DNA of 64,000 nt, taken from assembly GCA_050246115.1 (NCBI GenBank), contig JBFWWP010000023.1, positions 41,205 through 105,204 on the forward strand. Direction: 5' to 3'. This document shows positions 26,714-36,418 of this stretch, one piece after another; the first letter of the stretch is position 1; every line of letters begins with the position of its first letter. The notes below the pieces were generated by a model. That model had not been told where the DNA came from and searched no databases. It worked only from the letters and a program-made list of their open reading frames with translations. The stretch is from JBFWWP01 sp050246115 (GTDB lineage: Bacteria; Planctomycetota; UBA8108; UBA1146; JAJFFE01). Position numbers and translations under genes: made by a program.

Positions 26714-29700
26714 ATGGTGAGAACACTGAGGAAGCAGCTGATGGTCAGCTGTTTCGCGCTCGCGCTGGGAGGGTCGCTTTCGGCCCAAGTGATGGTCGCG
26801 CCGTTGTACCTGGAACCGGACCCGGCCCCGGGAACCGTGACGACCTACGAGACTTTCGATAAGCCGGACATCGGCGCCGGGGGCCACATCGCTTTCACGG
26901 GCGATGGCCCAGGCACCGCCGCCGATGACTTCATCTACGTCGACGTGGCCCTCGTGGCACTCGAGGGAACCGCGGCCCCCGGAGTTGTGGTGGGCAACTT
27001 CGGCTCGTTCGAGGCTTTCGAGTCGCTGCACCAACTGAACCTCGCGGGCGACCTCGCGTTCATCGCGTTCCTGACGGGGGCTACGGCCGCCACCGACAAG
27101 ACCGTCTACATTCGCAGTGGTGGCGTCAACACGCTGCAGCTCCAAGAGGGCGGCGCGGCCGACGGGATCCCAGGGCGGGTCTACAACGACTTCAGCTTCC
27201 TTTGTCTGCACGACAGTGGCGACATCCTGACCTTGGTCGACCTCGACGGCGCCGCGACGGATGACATCGTGATCTACCAAGGCAGCCCGGGAGCCATGGT
27301 GCCCCTCTATCGGGAAGGCGGCGTCATCGTCGGCGGTGGCTCGCTCGCCGGCTTCAACTGGGACGTGGCCTTCAACGAACTCCAAGGAAACGGTGCTGGC
27401 AGCTTCGTCTTCTTTGGCTCTGCGAACACGACCCCCAACGGCGACGGGGTCTTCCGTCACTCGGGGGCCGGCCTCGAGTTGCTGTACCGCGCTGGGGACC
27501 CACTGGTCGCACGAACTGCGACCGTCAACATCACCTCGTCACTCACGCTCGGCAACGCCATCGCGGAGAACGGCGACTGGGCCTTCCGGTCCAGCGTCAG
27601 CACGACCCAGCTGCCCAGCGCCGAGAACGCCGTGATCATTTCGTCCAACGGCATTGTCTACCAGGAGGGTGCCGCCGTTCCTGCCGTCCCCGGCGCGACC
27701 GTCACTGGCAACTTCAACGGCCTCGCGATCAACAGCGTCGGCGATGTGATGTACCTCGCGGATCTCATCGGCGCAGCGGACACCACCAACACCGAGGCTT
27801 TGTTCGTGAATGATCAGGTGGTTGCGGTTCGTGGCGGAGCGGTGCCGGGCCTCCCCGGGTTCACGTTCGTCGAGCTCGATTTCGAGGATCTCGACATCAA
27901 CGACGCGCGCCAAATGGTCTTCCAGGCGGACGTCTCCGATGGCGTCAACCCGTCGCGGGAAGGCATCTTCATGGCGACGATCGCGGGGACGACCACGGTG
28001 CGGGACCTCACCTGCTCCTCGGTGCCCGGCAGCGGGAGCCTCACTCTGAATTGGTCCAACACTGCCGTTTACGACGGGATCAACGTCTACGTCAACGGCG
28101 TACTCACCACCACCCTCGCCGGCACCGCAACTATGCACAGCGAGTCCGGCCTGCCGGGCGGGGTCAGCATGGTCTGCCTCGAACCGTTCATCGGCGTCGA
28201 ACTCGCGGCGCAGCGTTGCTGCGGAGTCGAGAACCTCACGCCGTCGATCCAGGGGCTCACTTGCAACCAGACCCCGGGTAGCTCGATGGACGTCGATCTC
28301 ACGTGGACGAACCCAACTGCGTACACCGAGATCCAGGTCACGGTGAACGCGGGAGTCCCGACGGTATTGGCGGGTACCGCTACCAGCGCGACCATCCCCA
28401 CCGGCGGTTTGGTGGGGGACACTGTCGAGATCTGTGTCGTCGGTGTCGGCGCATTGTTCGGACCCGCTCCAGAGGTCTGCTGCTCGGTGCTGCTCGCGCC
28501 GATCGTGCCGATCGCGACCCAAACCGTGTGCAACTTGCCGGGCATCGTCGTAGACGGCTCTACCGCCACGCCCGACACCCAGACCGACCTGTTGCTGTTC
28601 CCAACGAGCATGTTCGTTTCTGACGTTCTGGTCAGCGTCGATATCACGACGACGTTCATTGGCGCCATCGAGCCCATGACCGTGACCTCGCCGCTCGGGA
28701 CCACGATCACGCTGCAGAACAACGTCGGGGGCGGCGCCGACAATCTCGATGTGGTCTACACCGACTCCGGCTTCGCGCACGGCTCGCAACTCTTCAATCT
28801 GGGCTTGCCCATGCAGCCGCAGGGCCCCGGGACTATGGCCGACTTCTTCTGCGAGAACGCTCAGGGCAACTGGACGCTCACGATGACCGACGACAGCAGT
28901 TTCAGCTACACGCTGAACGAGTGGTGCGTGGGTATCGTCGAGAACACCAGTGGTATGTGCGTTTCGGCGGTCGAGAACATCGCGTGCTCGGTCGCCCCGG
29001 GCGGCGAGCAGGCGCTGGTCTCCTGGGACATTCCGCTGGGCACTGTGTACTCCGGCTACGAGATCACGGTGAACGGTGTGCCGGTCGCGAACCCACCGGC
29101 CGGATCCGCCACCAGCTATACGACCGATCCACTGCTTCTGAGCGGTCAAACCCTCGAGCTGTGCGTGATCGGTCTCGTCGGAGCGAACCCTGCCGGTGCT
29201 GCGTGTTGCACGGTGCAGGTCGTGATCGCGCCGGACGTGCTGCTGTGTAACACCTACGCGCCCGCGGTGAACGTGCCGAACGACGATCGCGTTCTCGACG
29301 TGATCAACGTCGCCGGTCCGGGAGCCACCGTTCGTCAGGTCGAAGTGATGGTCGACATCTCGATCTCGGCGGGCGCCTCCACCGCGGTCCTCAACCCACT
29401 GACGATCACGTCACCGCTCGGGACGACCGTCACTTTGCAGCGCCTGTTCAACACCGGCCTCACGAACCTGCTCGTGACTTACTCGGACGGTGGTCGAATC
29501 AATGATCCGCCGTTCGACGTGAACGACATCATGCAGGTCGACTTCCTGCCCCTCACGCCGGTCATGCTCGATGAGTTCAACTGCGAGCCCAGCGCGGGCG
29601 ACTGGACTCTGACGGTCAACAACGTCACCGATGATGACACGGTGGACCTCAATCAGTGGTGTTTGCTGTTGCACGAAGAGACCGATGTTCTCGCGAACTG

Positions 29701-31411
29701 CTGCGAGGCGCCGAGCGACCTTACCTGCGATAGCACCTTCTGCGCCGACGGGAACGTCACGCTGGCATGGACCAACAACGACACCTACGGGACGTTGGAG
29801 TTGGTGCGGGACGACGGCGTGTCCCCGGTCACGATCCCGCTGGCGAACAACGCTGTGGGTTTCGTGGACGTCGCGCTCCCGACCGGGAGCTACACCTACA
29901 CCCTGAACGCCGTGTGTGCGAACGGCCTGAGCCGCAGCCTCGAGTGTGAGGTCGATCACGAGTTGGTGGCGCCGAGCGCGACGTGTGGCACCGCTGACCT
30001 GTCCTCGGATGTCGTGTTGCTCAACTGGGTCAACAACGGCCAGTACGACTCGCTCGCGCTCTTGCGAGACGGGGTGCTCGTGACCCCGCAGCCGCTGCCT
30101 GGCGATACGGCCTTCACGGAGAGCGGTTTGGCGGACGGCACCTATCTCTATACGCTGACGGCCGACTGTTCGGGTCAGAGCGCCTCGGTCGACTGCCGAG
30201 TCACGGTGTACACCGGTCCGGCGGACGTCCTGCTCATTCCGGAGGTGGATACGGATACGGTTGGCATGTACAGCCCTGTCGACGGCACGTACTTCGGCAA
30301 CCTGATTCACGATAACGAGAGCCTGTTGTCGTCGCCGATCGCGGCTATCCTGGGACCTGACGGGCTGATCTACGTTTCCGACAACCTGACCGATGCGATT
30401 CGTCGCTACACGACCGGGGGGCTGTTCGTCGACACTTTCGTGCCCCTGCAGCAGCCGCCCGATGGACTGGACGGTGTCTTGGGCATCGAGTTCCGTAACG
30501 ATCACCTGTTCGTGGCGAGTACCGGCGACCTCGGGATCAACCGCAAGAAGATCAACGAGTACGACCTCAACGGCAATCTGATCGGCCGATTCATGGACGC
30601 CGGTAGCCCGGCGACCTATGACCCGCGGGACTTCATGTTCCTCGGTGACGGCACGGTCTTGGTGGCGGACGAGCAACCGACCGTGAACCTGACCGATCGG
30701 GTGTTGCTGTTCGACGCCAACGGATTGAACCCGTTGCCGATCATCACCGGTCTCACGCAGCCCGAGCAGCTCGCGGCCTTGTCCAACGGCAACTTCTTGG
30801 TGTGTGGTTCGTTCTCGGACAACATCATCGAGTTCGACTTGGCAGGGAACGTGATCAACAACTTCGCGCTGGGCGAAGCCGTGAACGGAGTCCATGAACT
30901 CGACAACGGCTTGTGGATCTACTCCAACGGGGACTTCGCGTCCGAGGGCGTTTACACCTTCGATCCCGCCACCCAGACCGAGACGCTCATCGTCGGCGGC
31001 TTCGAACCGAGCCAGATCGAACGGGTCACCTTGGTGAGCGATCCGGAGTTCCTGCGCGGTGATGCCAATCAAGATCTGAGTATCAACATCGCGGACGCGA
31101 TCTTCGTGCTCAGTACGTTGTTCCCGCCGCCGGCGTGCGTCCCGGACACCGATGGCATCCCAGACGGCCCGCCGGAGTGCCCGTTCCTGGTGTGTGCCGA
31201 TGCCGGGGACTGTAACGATGACGGCACCGTCAACATTGCTGACGCGGTGTTCTTGCTGAGCGTTCTGTTCCCACCCCCCGGCTGCACGCCGGACGTGGAC
31301 GGGATCCCGAATGGTCCGCCAGAGTGCCCGTTCTTCCCGCAACCGCGGGGAGCCTGCGGTGTAGACCCGACCGCAGACTCTCTGGACTGCGCATTGCCCG
31401 CCTGCCCGTAA
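26714..31411 (+). CDS. Giant secreted protein with P domains, propeller and dockerin-like end
   Basis: 1565-residue exported protein, ATG 26714 after GGAAGGAG. A signal peptide ends near SLSAQ (residue 25). Residues 25-420 repeat the exported domain seen in the 896-residue paralog (EGAAVPAVPGATV, EGGAADGIPGRV). Several fibronectin-like units with paired Cys follow. Two proprotein-convertase P-like domains are near 605-750 and 842-990, each with TSPLGTT and GDWTLT or GNWTLTMTDD motifs. An NHL-like propeller (about 1170-1440) precedes the dockerin-like module with two loops (DANQDLSINIAD, DCNDDGTVNIAD) and inserted FPPP-C-PDTDGIPDGPPEC units. The tail is CGVDPTADSLDCALPACP. A bidirectional terminator follows. 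P domains usually accompany secreted proteases, but no protease domain is seen here. Confidence 0.8.
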   Translation: MVRTLRKQLMVSCFALALGGSLSAQVMVAPLYLEPDPAPGTVTTYETFDKPDIGAGGHIAFTGDGPGTAADDFIYVDVALVALEGTAAPGVVVGNFGSFEAFESLHQLNLAGDLAFIAFLTGATAATDKTVYIRSGGVNTLQLQEGGAADGIPGRVYNDFSFLCLHDSGDILTLVDLDGAATDDIVIYQGSPGAMVPLYREGGVIVGGGSLAGFNWDVAFNELQGNGAGSFVFFGSANTTPNGDGVFRHSGAGLELLYRAGDPLVARTATVNITSSLTLGNAIAENGDWAFRSSVSTTQLPSAENAVIISSNGIVYQEGAAVPAVPGATVTGNFNGLAINSVGDVMYLADLIGAADTTNTEALFVNDQVVAVRGGAVPGLPGFTFVELDFEDLDINDARQMVFQADVSDGVNPSREGIFMATIAGTTTVRDLTCSSVPGSGSLTLNWSNTAVYDGINVYVNGVLTTTLAGTATMHSESGLPGGVSMVCLEPFIGVELAAQRCCGVENLTPSIQGLTCNQTPGSSMDVDLTWTNPTAYTEIQVTVNAGVPTVLAGTATSATIPTGGLVGDTVEICVVGVGALFGPAPEVCCSVLLAPIVPIATQTVCNLPGIVVDGSTATPDTQTDLLLFPTSMFVSDVLVSVDITTTFIGAIEPMTVTSPLGTTITLQNNVGGGADNLDVVYTDSGFAHGSQLFNLGLPMQPQGPGTMADFFCENAQGNWTLTMTDDSSFSYTLNEWCVGIVENTSGMCVSAVENIACSVAPGGEQALVSWDIPLGTVYSGYEITVNGVPVANPPAGSATSYTTDPLLLSGQTLELCVIGLVGANPAGAACCTVQVVIAPDVLLCNTYAPAVNVPNDDRVLDVINVAGPGATVRQVEVMVDISISAGASTAVLNPLTITSPLGTTVTLQRLFNTGLTNLLVTYSDGGRINDPPFDVNDIMQVDFLPLTPVMLDEFNCEPSAGDWTLTVNNVTDDDTVDLNQWCLLLHEETDVLANCCEAPSDLTCDSTFCADGNVTLAWTNNDTYGTLELVRDDGVSPVTIPLANNAVGFVDVALPTGSYTYTLNAVCANGLSRSLECEVDHELVAPSATCGTADLSSDVVLLNWVNNGQYDSLALLRDGVLVTPQPLPGDTAFTESGLADGTYLYTLTADCSGQSASVDCRVTVYTGPADVLLIPEVDTDTVGMYSPVDGTYFGNLIHDNESLLSSPIAAILGPDGLIYVSDNLTDAIRRYTTGGLFVDTFVPLQQPPDGLDGVLGIEFRNDHLFVASTGDLGINRKKINEYDLNGNLIGRFMDAGSPATYDPRDFMFLGDGTVLVADEQPTVNLTDRVLLFDANGLNPLPIITGLTQPEQLAALSNGNFLVCGSFSDNIIEFDLAGNVINNFALGEAVNGVHELDNGLWIYSNGDFASEGVYTFDPATQTETLIVGGFEPSQIERVTLVSDPEFLRGDANQDLSINIADAIFVLSTLFPPPACVPDTDGIPDGPPECPFLVCADAGDCNDDGTVNIADAVFLLSVLFPPPGCTPDVDGIPNGPPECPFFPQPRGACGVDPTADSLDCALPACP

Positions 31412-31437
31412 GGTAGGGGCAGCCCGATCAACGCCAA

Positions 31438-31469
31438 AAGGGGCGGAACCTTTGCAGGTTCCGCCCCTT
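31438..31469. terminator. Bidirectional terminator between convergent genes
   Basis: AAGGGGCGGAACC (31438-31450) and GGTTCCGCCCCTT (31457-31469) form a perfect 13-bp stem with a 6-base loop. It lies between the convergent ends of the giant protein gene and the ADP-ribosyltransferase-like gene. The A-run at 31436-31439 gives TTTT on the minus strand, so it should work in both directions. Confidence 0.85.
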
Positions 31470-31502
31470 CTTCGTGTCCCGTGAGCTCTCCCCAAACGGG
31501 GC

Positions 31503-32063
31503 TTACATGGCGGCCCACTTGCCTGCCTGCTTGGCGCGCTTGATCCTGGCGAGCGGGATGGTCGTGAGGAAGGCGATCTCGTCCTTCATCAGGAGCGCGA
31601 TCGTCGACGAGGCGTCGAGCGAGGCCCCGTCGACCAGCACCTTCGGGAACATGCCGTTGTGCGGGATGTCGCCGGCGACAACGGGGCGAACGCCGCCCGT
31701 CTGCAGGATGTTCAGCGAATCGTACTCGATCTCGTAGATGATGTAGGGCCGGCCCTTCGCGTCCTTGCCGGCAGCTTGGCCACCGCAGTCCTCATCGGGA
31801 GCCGTCGAAATCTGCGGTGTCGACGTCTTGTTCTTCGTGTACTTGATGAAGACCTGGAGATCGAGGGTCTTCTTGATCGTCACGGCATTGAGCGCCCCCG
31901 CGAGGGCCTCGGGGAACTGGTCATTCGCCACGGCCTCATTGCTGGCCTTCTTGATGAGGAGGCGTGCTTGTTCTGCAGTGAGCGGAACCCAGGCGCTGAA
32001 GCCTTGCGCCTTCTTGATGTCCTCGGGCGGGCGTGAGTCGCCACGGTAGAGTTTGATCGGCAT
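31503..32063 (-). CDS. ADP-ribosyltransferase-like protein, cholera/LT toxin A type
   Basis: 186 residues with no signal peptide. The N-terminus KLYRGDSRPPEDIKKAQG (residues 4-21) follows closely the first catalytic block of cholera and heat-labile toxin A chains (KLYRADSRPPDEIKQSGG), where Arg7 binds NAD. A QISTAPD segment (S86-T87) fits the STS motif, and KDEIAFLTTIPLARI (160-174) aligns with the toxin EQEVSALGGIPYSQI, so Glu162 would be the catalytic Glu. The first Glu of the ExE pair is Lys160. This supports an R-S/T-E mono-ADP-ribosyltransferase fold; the target is unknown. ATG 32063 follows AAGGGAAG. It lies 89 bases after dcd in the nrdJ-dcd transcript direction and ends at a bidirectional terminator. 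Alternatives are an inactive NAD-binding relative. Confidence 0.7.
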   Translation of the reverse strand: MPIKLYRGDSRPPEDIKKAQGFSAWVPLTAEQARLLIKKASNEAVANDQFPEALAGALNAVTIKKTLDLQVFIKYTKNKTSTPQISTAPDEDCGGQAAGKDAKGRPYIIYEIEYDSLNILQTGGVRPVVAGDIPHNGMFPKVLVDGASLDASSTIALLMKDEIAFLTTIPLARIKRAKQAGKWAAM

Positions 32064-32152
32064 GGTTGTCTTCCCTTCGGCGGGTTTGGGGTCGCGGCGG
32101 AGAGGAGCGAGGTTTCGACCCAACAGGTCTCGGGGTTGGCCACGCGGCCGCT

Positions 32153-32731
32153 TCACATTCGCGGGATGGTGATTCCACGCTGGCCTTGGTATTTCCCACC
32201 ACGGTCCTTGTAGGACGTCAAGCACTCCTCGTCGCTCTCGAAGAAGAGCACCTGGGCGATACCCTCATGGGCGTAGATCCGGGCGGGGAGTGGGGTCGTG
32301 TTCGAAATCTCGATGGTCACGTGGCCCTCCCACTCGGGCTCGAACGGAGTGACGTTGACGATGATGCCGCAGCGCGCGTAGGTCGACTTGCCGAGGCAGA
32401 TCGTGATGACCTTCCGCGGGATCCGGAAGTACTCGATGCTGCGCGCGAGCGCGAATGAGTTGGGCGGGATGACACAGGTGTCGGCCTTGATGTCGACGAA
32501 GGAGCTGGCGTCGAAGTTCTTGGGGTCGACGACGGTGTTGTAGACGTTGGTGAACACTTTGAACTCGTCGGACACGCGCACGTCGTACCCGTAGCTCGAG
32601 GTGCCGTAGCTGATGATCCGACGCCGTGCGTCCCCTTCGCCAAGGTAGCGCACTTGCTCGCTCTGAAACGGCTCGATCATGGCGTGCTCGGTCGCCATCC
32701 GGTGGATCCACTGATCGGGCTTGATGCTCAT
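32153..32731 (-). CDS. dcd: dCTP deaminase
   Basis: 192-residue cytoplasmic enzyme that deaminates dCTP to dUTP, feeding thymidylate synthesis. The trimeric dUTPase-like fold is marked by ISYGTSSYGYDVR, the PPNSFALARSIEYFRIPR block, GKSTYARCGIIVNVTPFEPEW (substrate loop, with Arg and the catalytic Glu in PFEPEWEG) and the C-terminal GKYQGQRGITIPR that closes over the nucleotide. Length equals the usual Dcd. The gene is 75 bases after nrdJ on the same strand, so reductase and deaminase are probably co-transcribed as a deoxynucleotide supply operon. The ADP-ribosyltransferase-like gene follows. Confidence 0.95.
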   Translation of the reverse strand: MSIKPDQWIHRMATEHAMIEPFQSEQVRYLGEGDARRRIISYGTSSYGYDVRVSDEFKVFTNVYNTVVDPKNFDASSFVDIKADTCVIPPNSFALARSIEYFRIPRKVITICLGKSTYARCGIIVNVTPFEPEWEGHVTIEISNTTPLPARIYAHEGIAQVLFFESDEECLTSYKDRGGKYQGQRGITIPRM

Positions 32732-32806
32732 CGATTCCCTTGCTTGTCATTCGTCAGCAGCTCACCGGGCCCACGGACCCGGCGAACTGCTGACGGGGAA
32801 CGGCTC

Positions 32807-35800
32807 TCAGCTGCAGCCCGTCGTGCCGCCGCAGCTCTCGCATTTCAGGCAGGTACCATTGCGGACCAGGGTGAATTGACCGCACTCCGGGCATGGATCG
32901 CCTTCGTAACCCTTCTGTCGCGCTTGGCGCGCCAAGGCCATCGAGGACTTGCGCGCGAGGATCGGGGCCGGAGTCGGGCCCGCTTTGGCTCGGGCGGCGC
33001 TGGCGGCGATCTCGCGTTGCCGGGCGCGAATAGCGGCCTGCGCCGCCGGGAGGCTCGCCTCGGGGCCACTCGTAGCCGGCCCGGCTTCGGGGTTGGTCGT
33101 GGGGTTGGTGTCGGCGTCGGTCGCGGCGTTGCGAGGTACGTCTCGCTCGGTGACTTCCTCTTCGGAGAAGCTCGGCTCATCATCGGCGCCGCGCAGAGTA
33201 TCGTTGCGCAGATCCTCCTCGGATACCTGACGGAAGTCAGAGCGCCCGAGGTAGGTGATCGCCAGTTCCCGGAAAATGTAGTCGATCACCGAGGTGGCCA
33301 TCCGGATGTTGTCGTTGCCGATCACGATGCCGTTGGGCTCGAAGCGCGTGAACACGAAAGCGTCGACGAACTCCTCGAGCGGCACCCCATGCTGCAAACC
33401 GAGGGATACCGCGATCGCGAAGCAGTTCATCAGCGAACGGAACGCGGCGCCCTCCTTGTGCATGTCCAGGAACACTTCGCCGAGCGTGCCATCCTTGTAC
33501 TCGCCGGTCCGGAGGTACACCTTGTGTCCGCCGACGATCGCCTTCTGGGTGAATCCGGCGCGTCGGTGGGGTAGTCGCCGCCGCTTCGAAAGATAGCGCA
33601 GGACGACCTTCTGGGTGGCTCGTTGCGCCAGCTCCTCCACGTCGCGCCGCGCGACCGCGCTTTCGATCGCTGCGCTCTCGTCGGACGACACGCTCAACGG
33701 CTGGGACAGCTTCGAGCCATCTCGGTACAGCGCGACGGCCTTCAGCATCCACTCCCAGCCCAGTTCGTAGACCCGCTTGGAGTCGTCGATGCTGGCATCG
33801 TTGGGCATGTTGATCGTCTTCGAGATCGCGCCCGAGATGAACGGCTGTGCGGCCGCCATCATTCGGAGGTGCGCCTCGAAAGGAATGAACCTCTCGCCGA
33901 GCTTACCGCAGCGGTTGGCGCAGTCGAACACTGGCAAATGCTCGGGCTTCAGGTGCGGTGCGCGCTCCACGGTCATGTGTCCGCAGCAGTAGTCGTTGGC
34001 GCTCTGGACCTCCCGAGGGGAGTAGCCGAGCGCCGCGAGCGGATGGAGCGCCCAGTCGGCCATCTGAGCGTCGGTCAGCTTGAGCGTGTTGCGCAGGAAG
34101 TTCTCGCCGAGGACGTGGGGCGAGAAGGCATACTGGATCTCGAAGGCGCTGGCGAGCGCGTCCTCGACCCGCTGGATTGCGCTGGCATCGAAGCCCCGGT
34201 CTTTCAGGGTGTCATGGTTGATGTAGGGCGCGCTGCGCAAGGACTGGCGTCCCACGCAGTAGGCCACGATCTCCTCGACTTGCCGGTCGCTGTAGCCCAG
34301 ACGCTTCAGGGCGGGCGGCAGGCTCTGGTTGGCGATCTTGAAGAAACCGCCCCCCGCGAGCTTCTTGAACTTCACCAGCGCGAAGTCCGGCTCGATGCCG
34401 GTGGTGTCGCAGTCCATGACCAGGCCAATGGTGCCGGTGGGGGCGATCACGGTGGTCTGGGCGTTGCGATAGCCGTACTTTTCGCCCAAGGCCAGCGCGC
34501 GGTCCCAACACTGGCGAGCTTCGATCAAGAAGTCTTCCGGACAGTGTTTGGGGTCGATGGCGATCGGGAACGATGTGAGCCCCTCGTACTCGCTCCGAGC
34601 CGCGTTGTAGGCGGCGCGTCGGTGGTTCCGAATGACGCGCAGCATCGCGTCGCGGTTCTTCTCGAAACCCGGGAACGGGCCTAGCTGCCGCGCCATCTCG
34701 GCCGAGGTGGCGTAGGACTCTCCGGTCAGGATGGCGCTCACGGCCCCACAGATGGCGTAGGCCTGATCCGAGTGGTACGGAATCCCGAGGCGCATGAGGA
34801 CCGTGCCGAGGTTGGCATAGCCCAGTCCGAGGGTGCGGAACTTGTAGCTGAGCCGGGCGATCTCGGCGCTCGGATAGGACGCCATGAGCACGCTGATCTC
34901 GAGCACCACGGTCCACAGACGGCAGGCGTGGCGGAAGGACTCGATGTCGAACACGCCGTCGTCGCCGAGGAAACGGACCAGATTGATCGACGCCAAGTTG
35001 CACGCCGTGTCGTCGAGGAACATGTACTCGGAACACGGGTTCGAGGCGTTGATCCGACCGTCGTTGGGGCACGTGTGCCACTCGTTGATCGTGGTGTCGT
35101 ACTGGAGCCCAGGGTCCGCGCAACTCCACGCGGAGAACGCGATCTTCTCCCACAGGTCGCGCGCGCGCACCTCGCGGTGAACCGTGCCGTCCGTGCGTCG
35201 ACGCAGGCTCCACGGCTTGTCGGCGGCCAAGGCTTCGAAGAACGTGTTCGGGACGCGAACGCTGTTGTTGGCGTTCTGCCCGGACACCGTAAGGTAAGCC
35301 TTGCTTTCCCAGCCGGTGTCGAACTCGTCGAACTCGAACGTGCTGATGCCCTGGTCTGCGAGCAGCAACATGCGCTGCACGTAGCCCTCGGGAACTCCAT
35401 GGCGGCGCGCGTCCGCGATCGCGGCCTGGAGCGCCGGGTTCTTCTTCGGGTCGGTGACCACGTCGCGGGTCGTGTCCGCGTGCTCCACCTGACAAGCCGA
35501 CAGCACCGCGTGCAGCTTCTGGTTGCAGATTCGCGAGCCGGCCACGAGCGCGGCGACTTTCTGCTCCTCACGCACTTTCCAGGTCACGAACGACTCGATG
35601 TCGGGGTGGTCGAGATCCAAGCAGACCATCTTGGCTGCACGGCGGGTCGTTCCGCCGCTCTTGATCGCGCCGGCCGCTGCGTCGCCGATTTTCAGGAACG
35701 ACATGAGTCCGGATGAGCGACCGCCTCCGGAGAGCGGCTCACCTTCGCCGCGGATCTGAGAGAAATTGGAGCCGGTGCCGGAGCCATACTTGAACAGGCG

Positions 35801-36418
35801 GGCCTCGCGCGTCCACAGGTCCATGATGCCGCCCTCGTTGACGAGGTCGTCGCTCACCGACTGGATGAAGCACGCGTGCGGCTGCGGTCGCTCGTAAGCA
35901 TTGGCCGTGCGTTGGACCTGATCGGTCTCGGGATCGAAGTAGTGGTGTCCCTGCGCTGGCCCGGTGATGCCGTAGGCGTGGTGGAGGCCAGTGTTGAACC
36001 ACTGTGGCGAGTTCGGGGCGGCCATTTGCGCAGCGAGCATGAACCGGAGCTCATCGTGAAACGACTCGGCGTCTTGGGGTGTGTCGAAGTAGCCGTGGCG
36101 TTGACCCCAGTCGGTCCAGCAACCGACGAGGCGGTCGAAGACTTGGCGGGCGTCGGTCTCCGTGCCGAGAAGCGGCTTGCCGTCCGAGCCGAGGCGCGGA
36201 TTGCCGTCGGCGTCGCGCAACGGGACTCCGGCTTTTCGGAAGTACTTCTGCGCGAGAATGTCGGTTGCCATCTGCGACCAGTGTGAAGGGACCTTGATCC
36301 CGTCCAAACGAAAGACGGTCGAGCCATCCGGGTTGCGGATTTCCGAGACCCGGTCCACAAACTCGAAGTCGTGGTACGGGCCATCTTTCGGTTGCGTGAA
36401 ACGACGATCGATCTTCAA
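32807..36418 (-). CDS. nrdJ: Adenosylcobalamin-dependent (class II) ribonucleotide reductase
   Basis: 1203-residue enzyme reducing ribonucleotides to deoxyribonucleotides with a thiyl radical produced from adenosylcobalamin; oxygen is not needed. Family blocks include QMAAPNSPQWFNTGL, SGGGRSSGLMSFLKIGDAAAG, the NPCSEYMFLDDTACNLAS block with the Asn, Cys and Glu of the active site, and PTGTIGLVMDCDTTG. The C-terminus carries the redox or zinc tail CPECGQFTLVRNG-C-KCESCGGTTGCS. The start is TTG 36418, eight bases after GGAGG. I see no intein-type insertion. It leads the nrdJ-dcd-ADP-ribosyltransferase set and has a leader of roughly 630 bases from the candidate promoter at 37056. The cofactor would come from pduO at 4.8 kb. 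Confidence 0.95.
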   Translation of the reverse strand: MKIDRRFTQPKDGPYHDFEFVDRVSEIRNPDGSTVFRLDGIKVPSHWSQMATDILAQKYFRKAGVPLRDADGNPRLGSDGKPLLGTETDARQVFDRLVGCWTDWGQRHGYFDTPQDAESFHDELRFMLAAQMAAPNSPQWFNTGLHHAYGITGPAQGHHYFDPETDQVQRTANAYERPQPHACFIQSVSDDLVNEGGIMDLWTREARLFKYGSGTGSNFSQIRGEGEPLSGGGRSSGLMSFLKIGDAAAGAIKSGGTTRRAAKMVCLDLDHPDIESFVTWKVREEQKVAALVAGSRICNQKLHAVLSACQVEHADTTRDVVTDPKKNPALQAAIADARRHGVPEGYVQRMLLLADQGISTFEFDEFDTGWESKAYLTVSGQNANNSVRVPNTFFEALAADKPWSLRRRTDGTVHREVRARDLWEKIAFSAWSCADPGLQYDTTINEWHTCPNDGRINASNPCSEYMFLDDTACNLASINLVRFLGDDGVFDIESFRHACRLWTVVLEISVLMASYPSAEIARLSYKFRTLGLGYANLGTVLMRLGIPYHSDQAYAICGAVSAILTGESYATSAEMARQLGPFPGFEKNRDAMLRVIRNHRRAAYNAARSEYEGLTSFPIAIDPKHCPEDFLIEARQCWDRALALGEKYGYRNAQTTVIAPTGTIGLVMDCDTTGIEPDFALVKFKKLAGGGFFKIANQSLPPALKRLGYSDRQVEEIVAYCVGRQSLRSAPYINHDTLKDRGFDASAIQRVEDALASAFEIQYAFSPHVLGENFLRNTLKLTDAQMADWALHPLAALGYSPREVQSANDYCCGHMTVERAPHLKPEHLPVFDCANRCGKLGERFIPFEAHLRMMAAAQPFISGAISKTINMPNDASIDDSKRVYELGWEWMLKAVALYRDGSKLSQPLSVSSDESAAIESAVARRDVEELAQRATQKVVLRYLSKRRRLPHRRAGFTQKAIVGGHKVYLRTGEYKDGTLGEVFLDMHKEGAAFRSLMNCFAIAVSLGLQHGVPLEEFVDAFVFTRFEPNGIVIGNDNIRMATSVIDYIFRELAITYLGRSDFRQVSEEDLRNDTLRGADDEPSFSEEEVTERDVPRNAATDADTNPTTNPEAGPATSGPEASLPAAQAAIRARQREIAASAARAKAGPTPAPILARKSSMALARQARQKGYEGDPCPECGQFTLVRNGTCLKCESCGGTTGCS

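Noticed and set aside
26345..27460. Minus-strand frame of 371 codons
   Set aside because: It overlaps the start of the 1565-residue gene, has no ribosome site and looks like a shadow.
32807..36418. Intein in nrdJ
   Set aside because: Length and motif order are those of the long class II reductase and no splicing blocks are seen.
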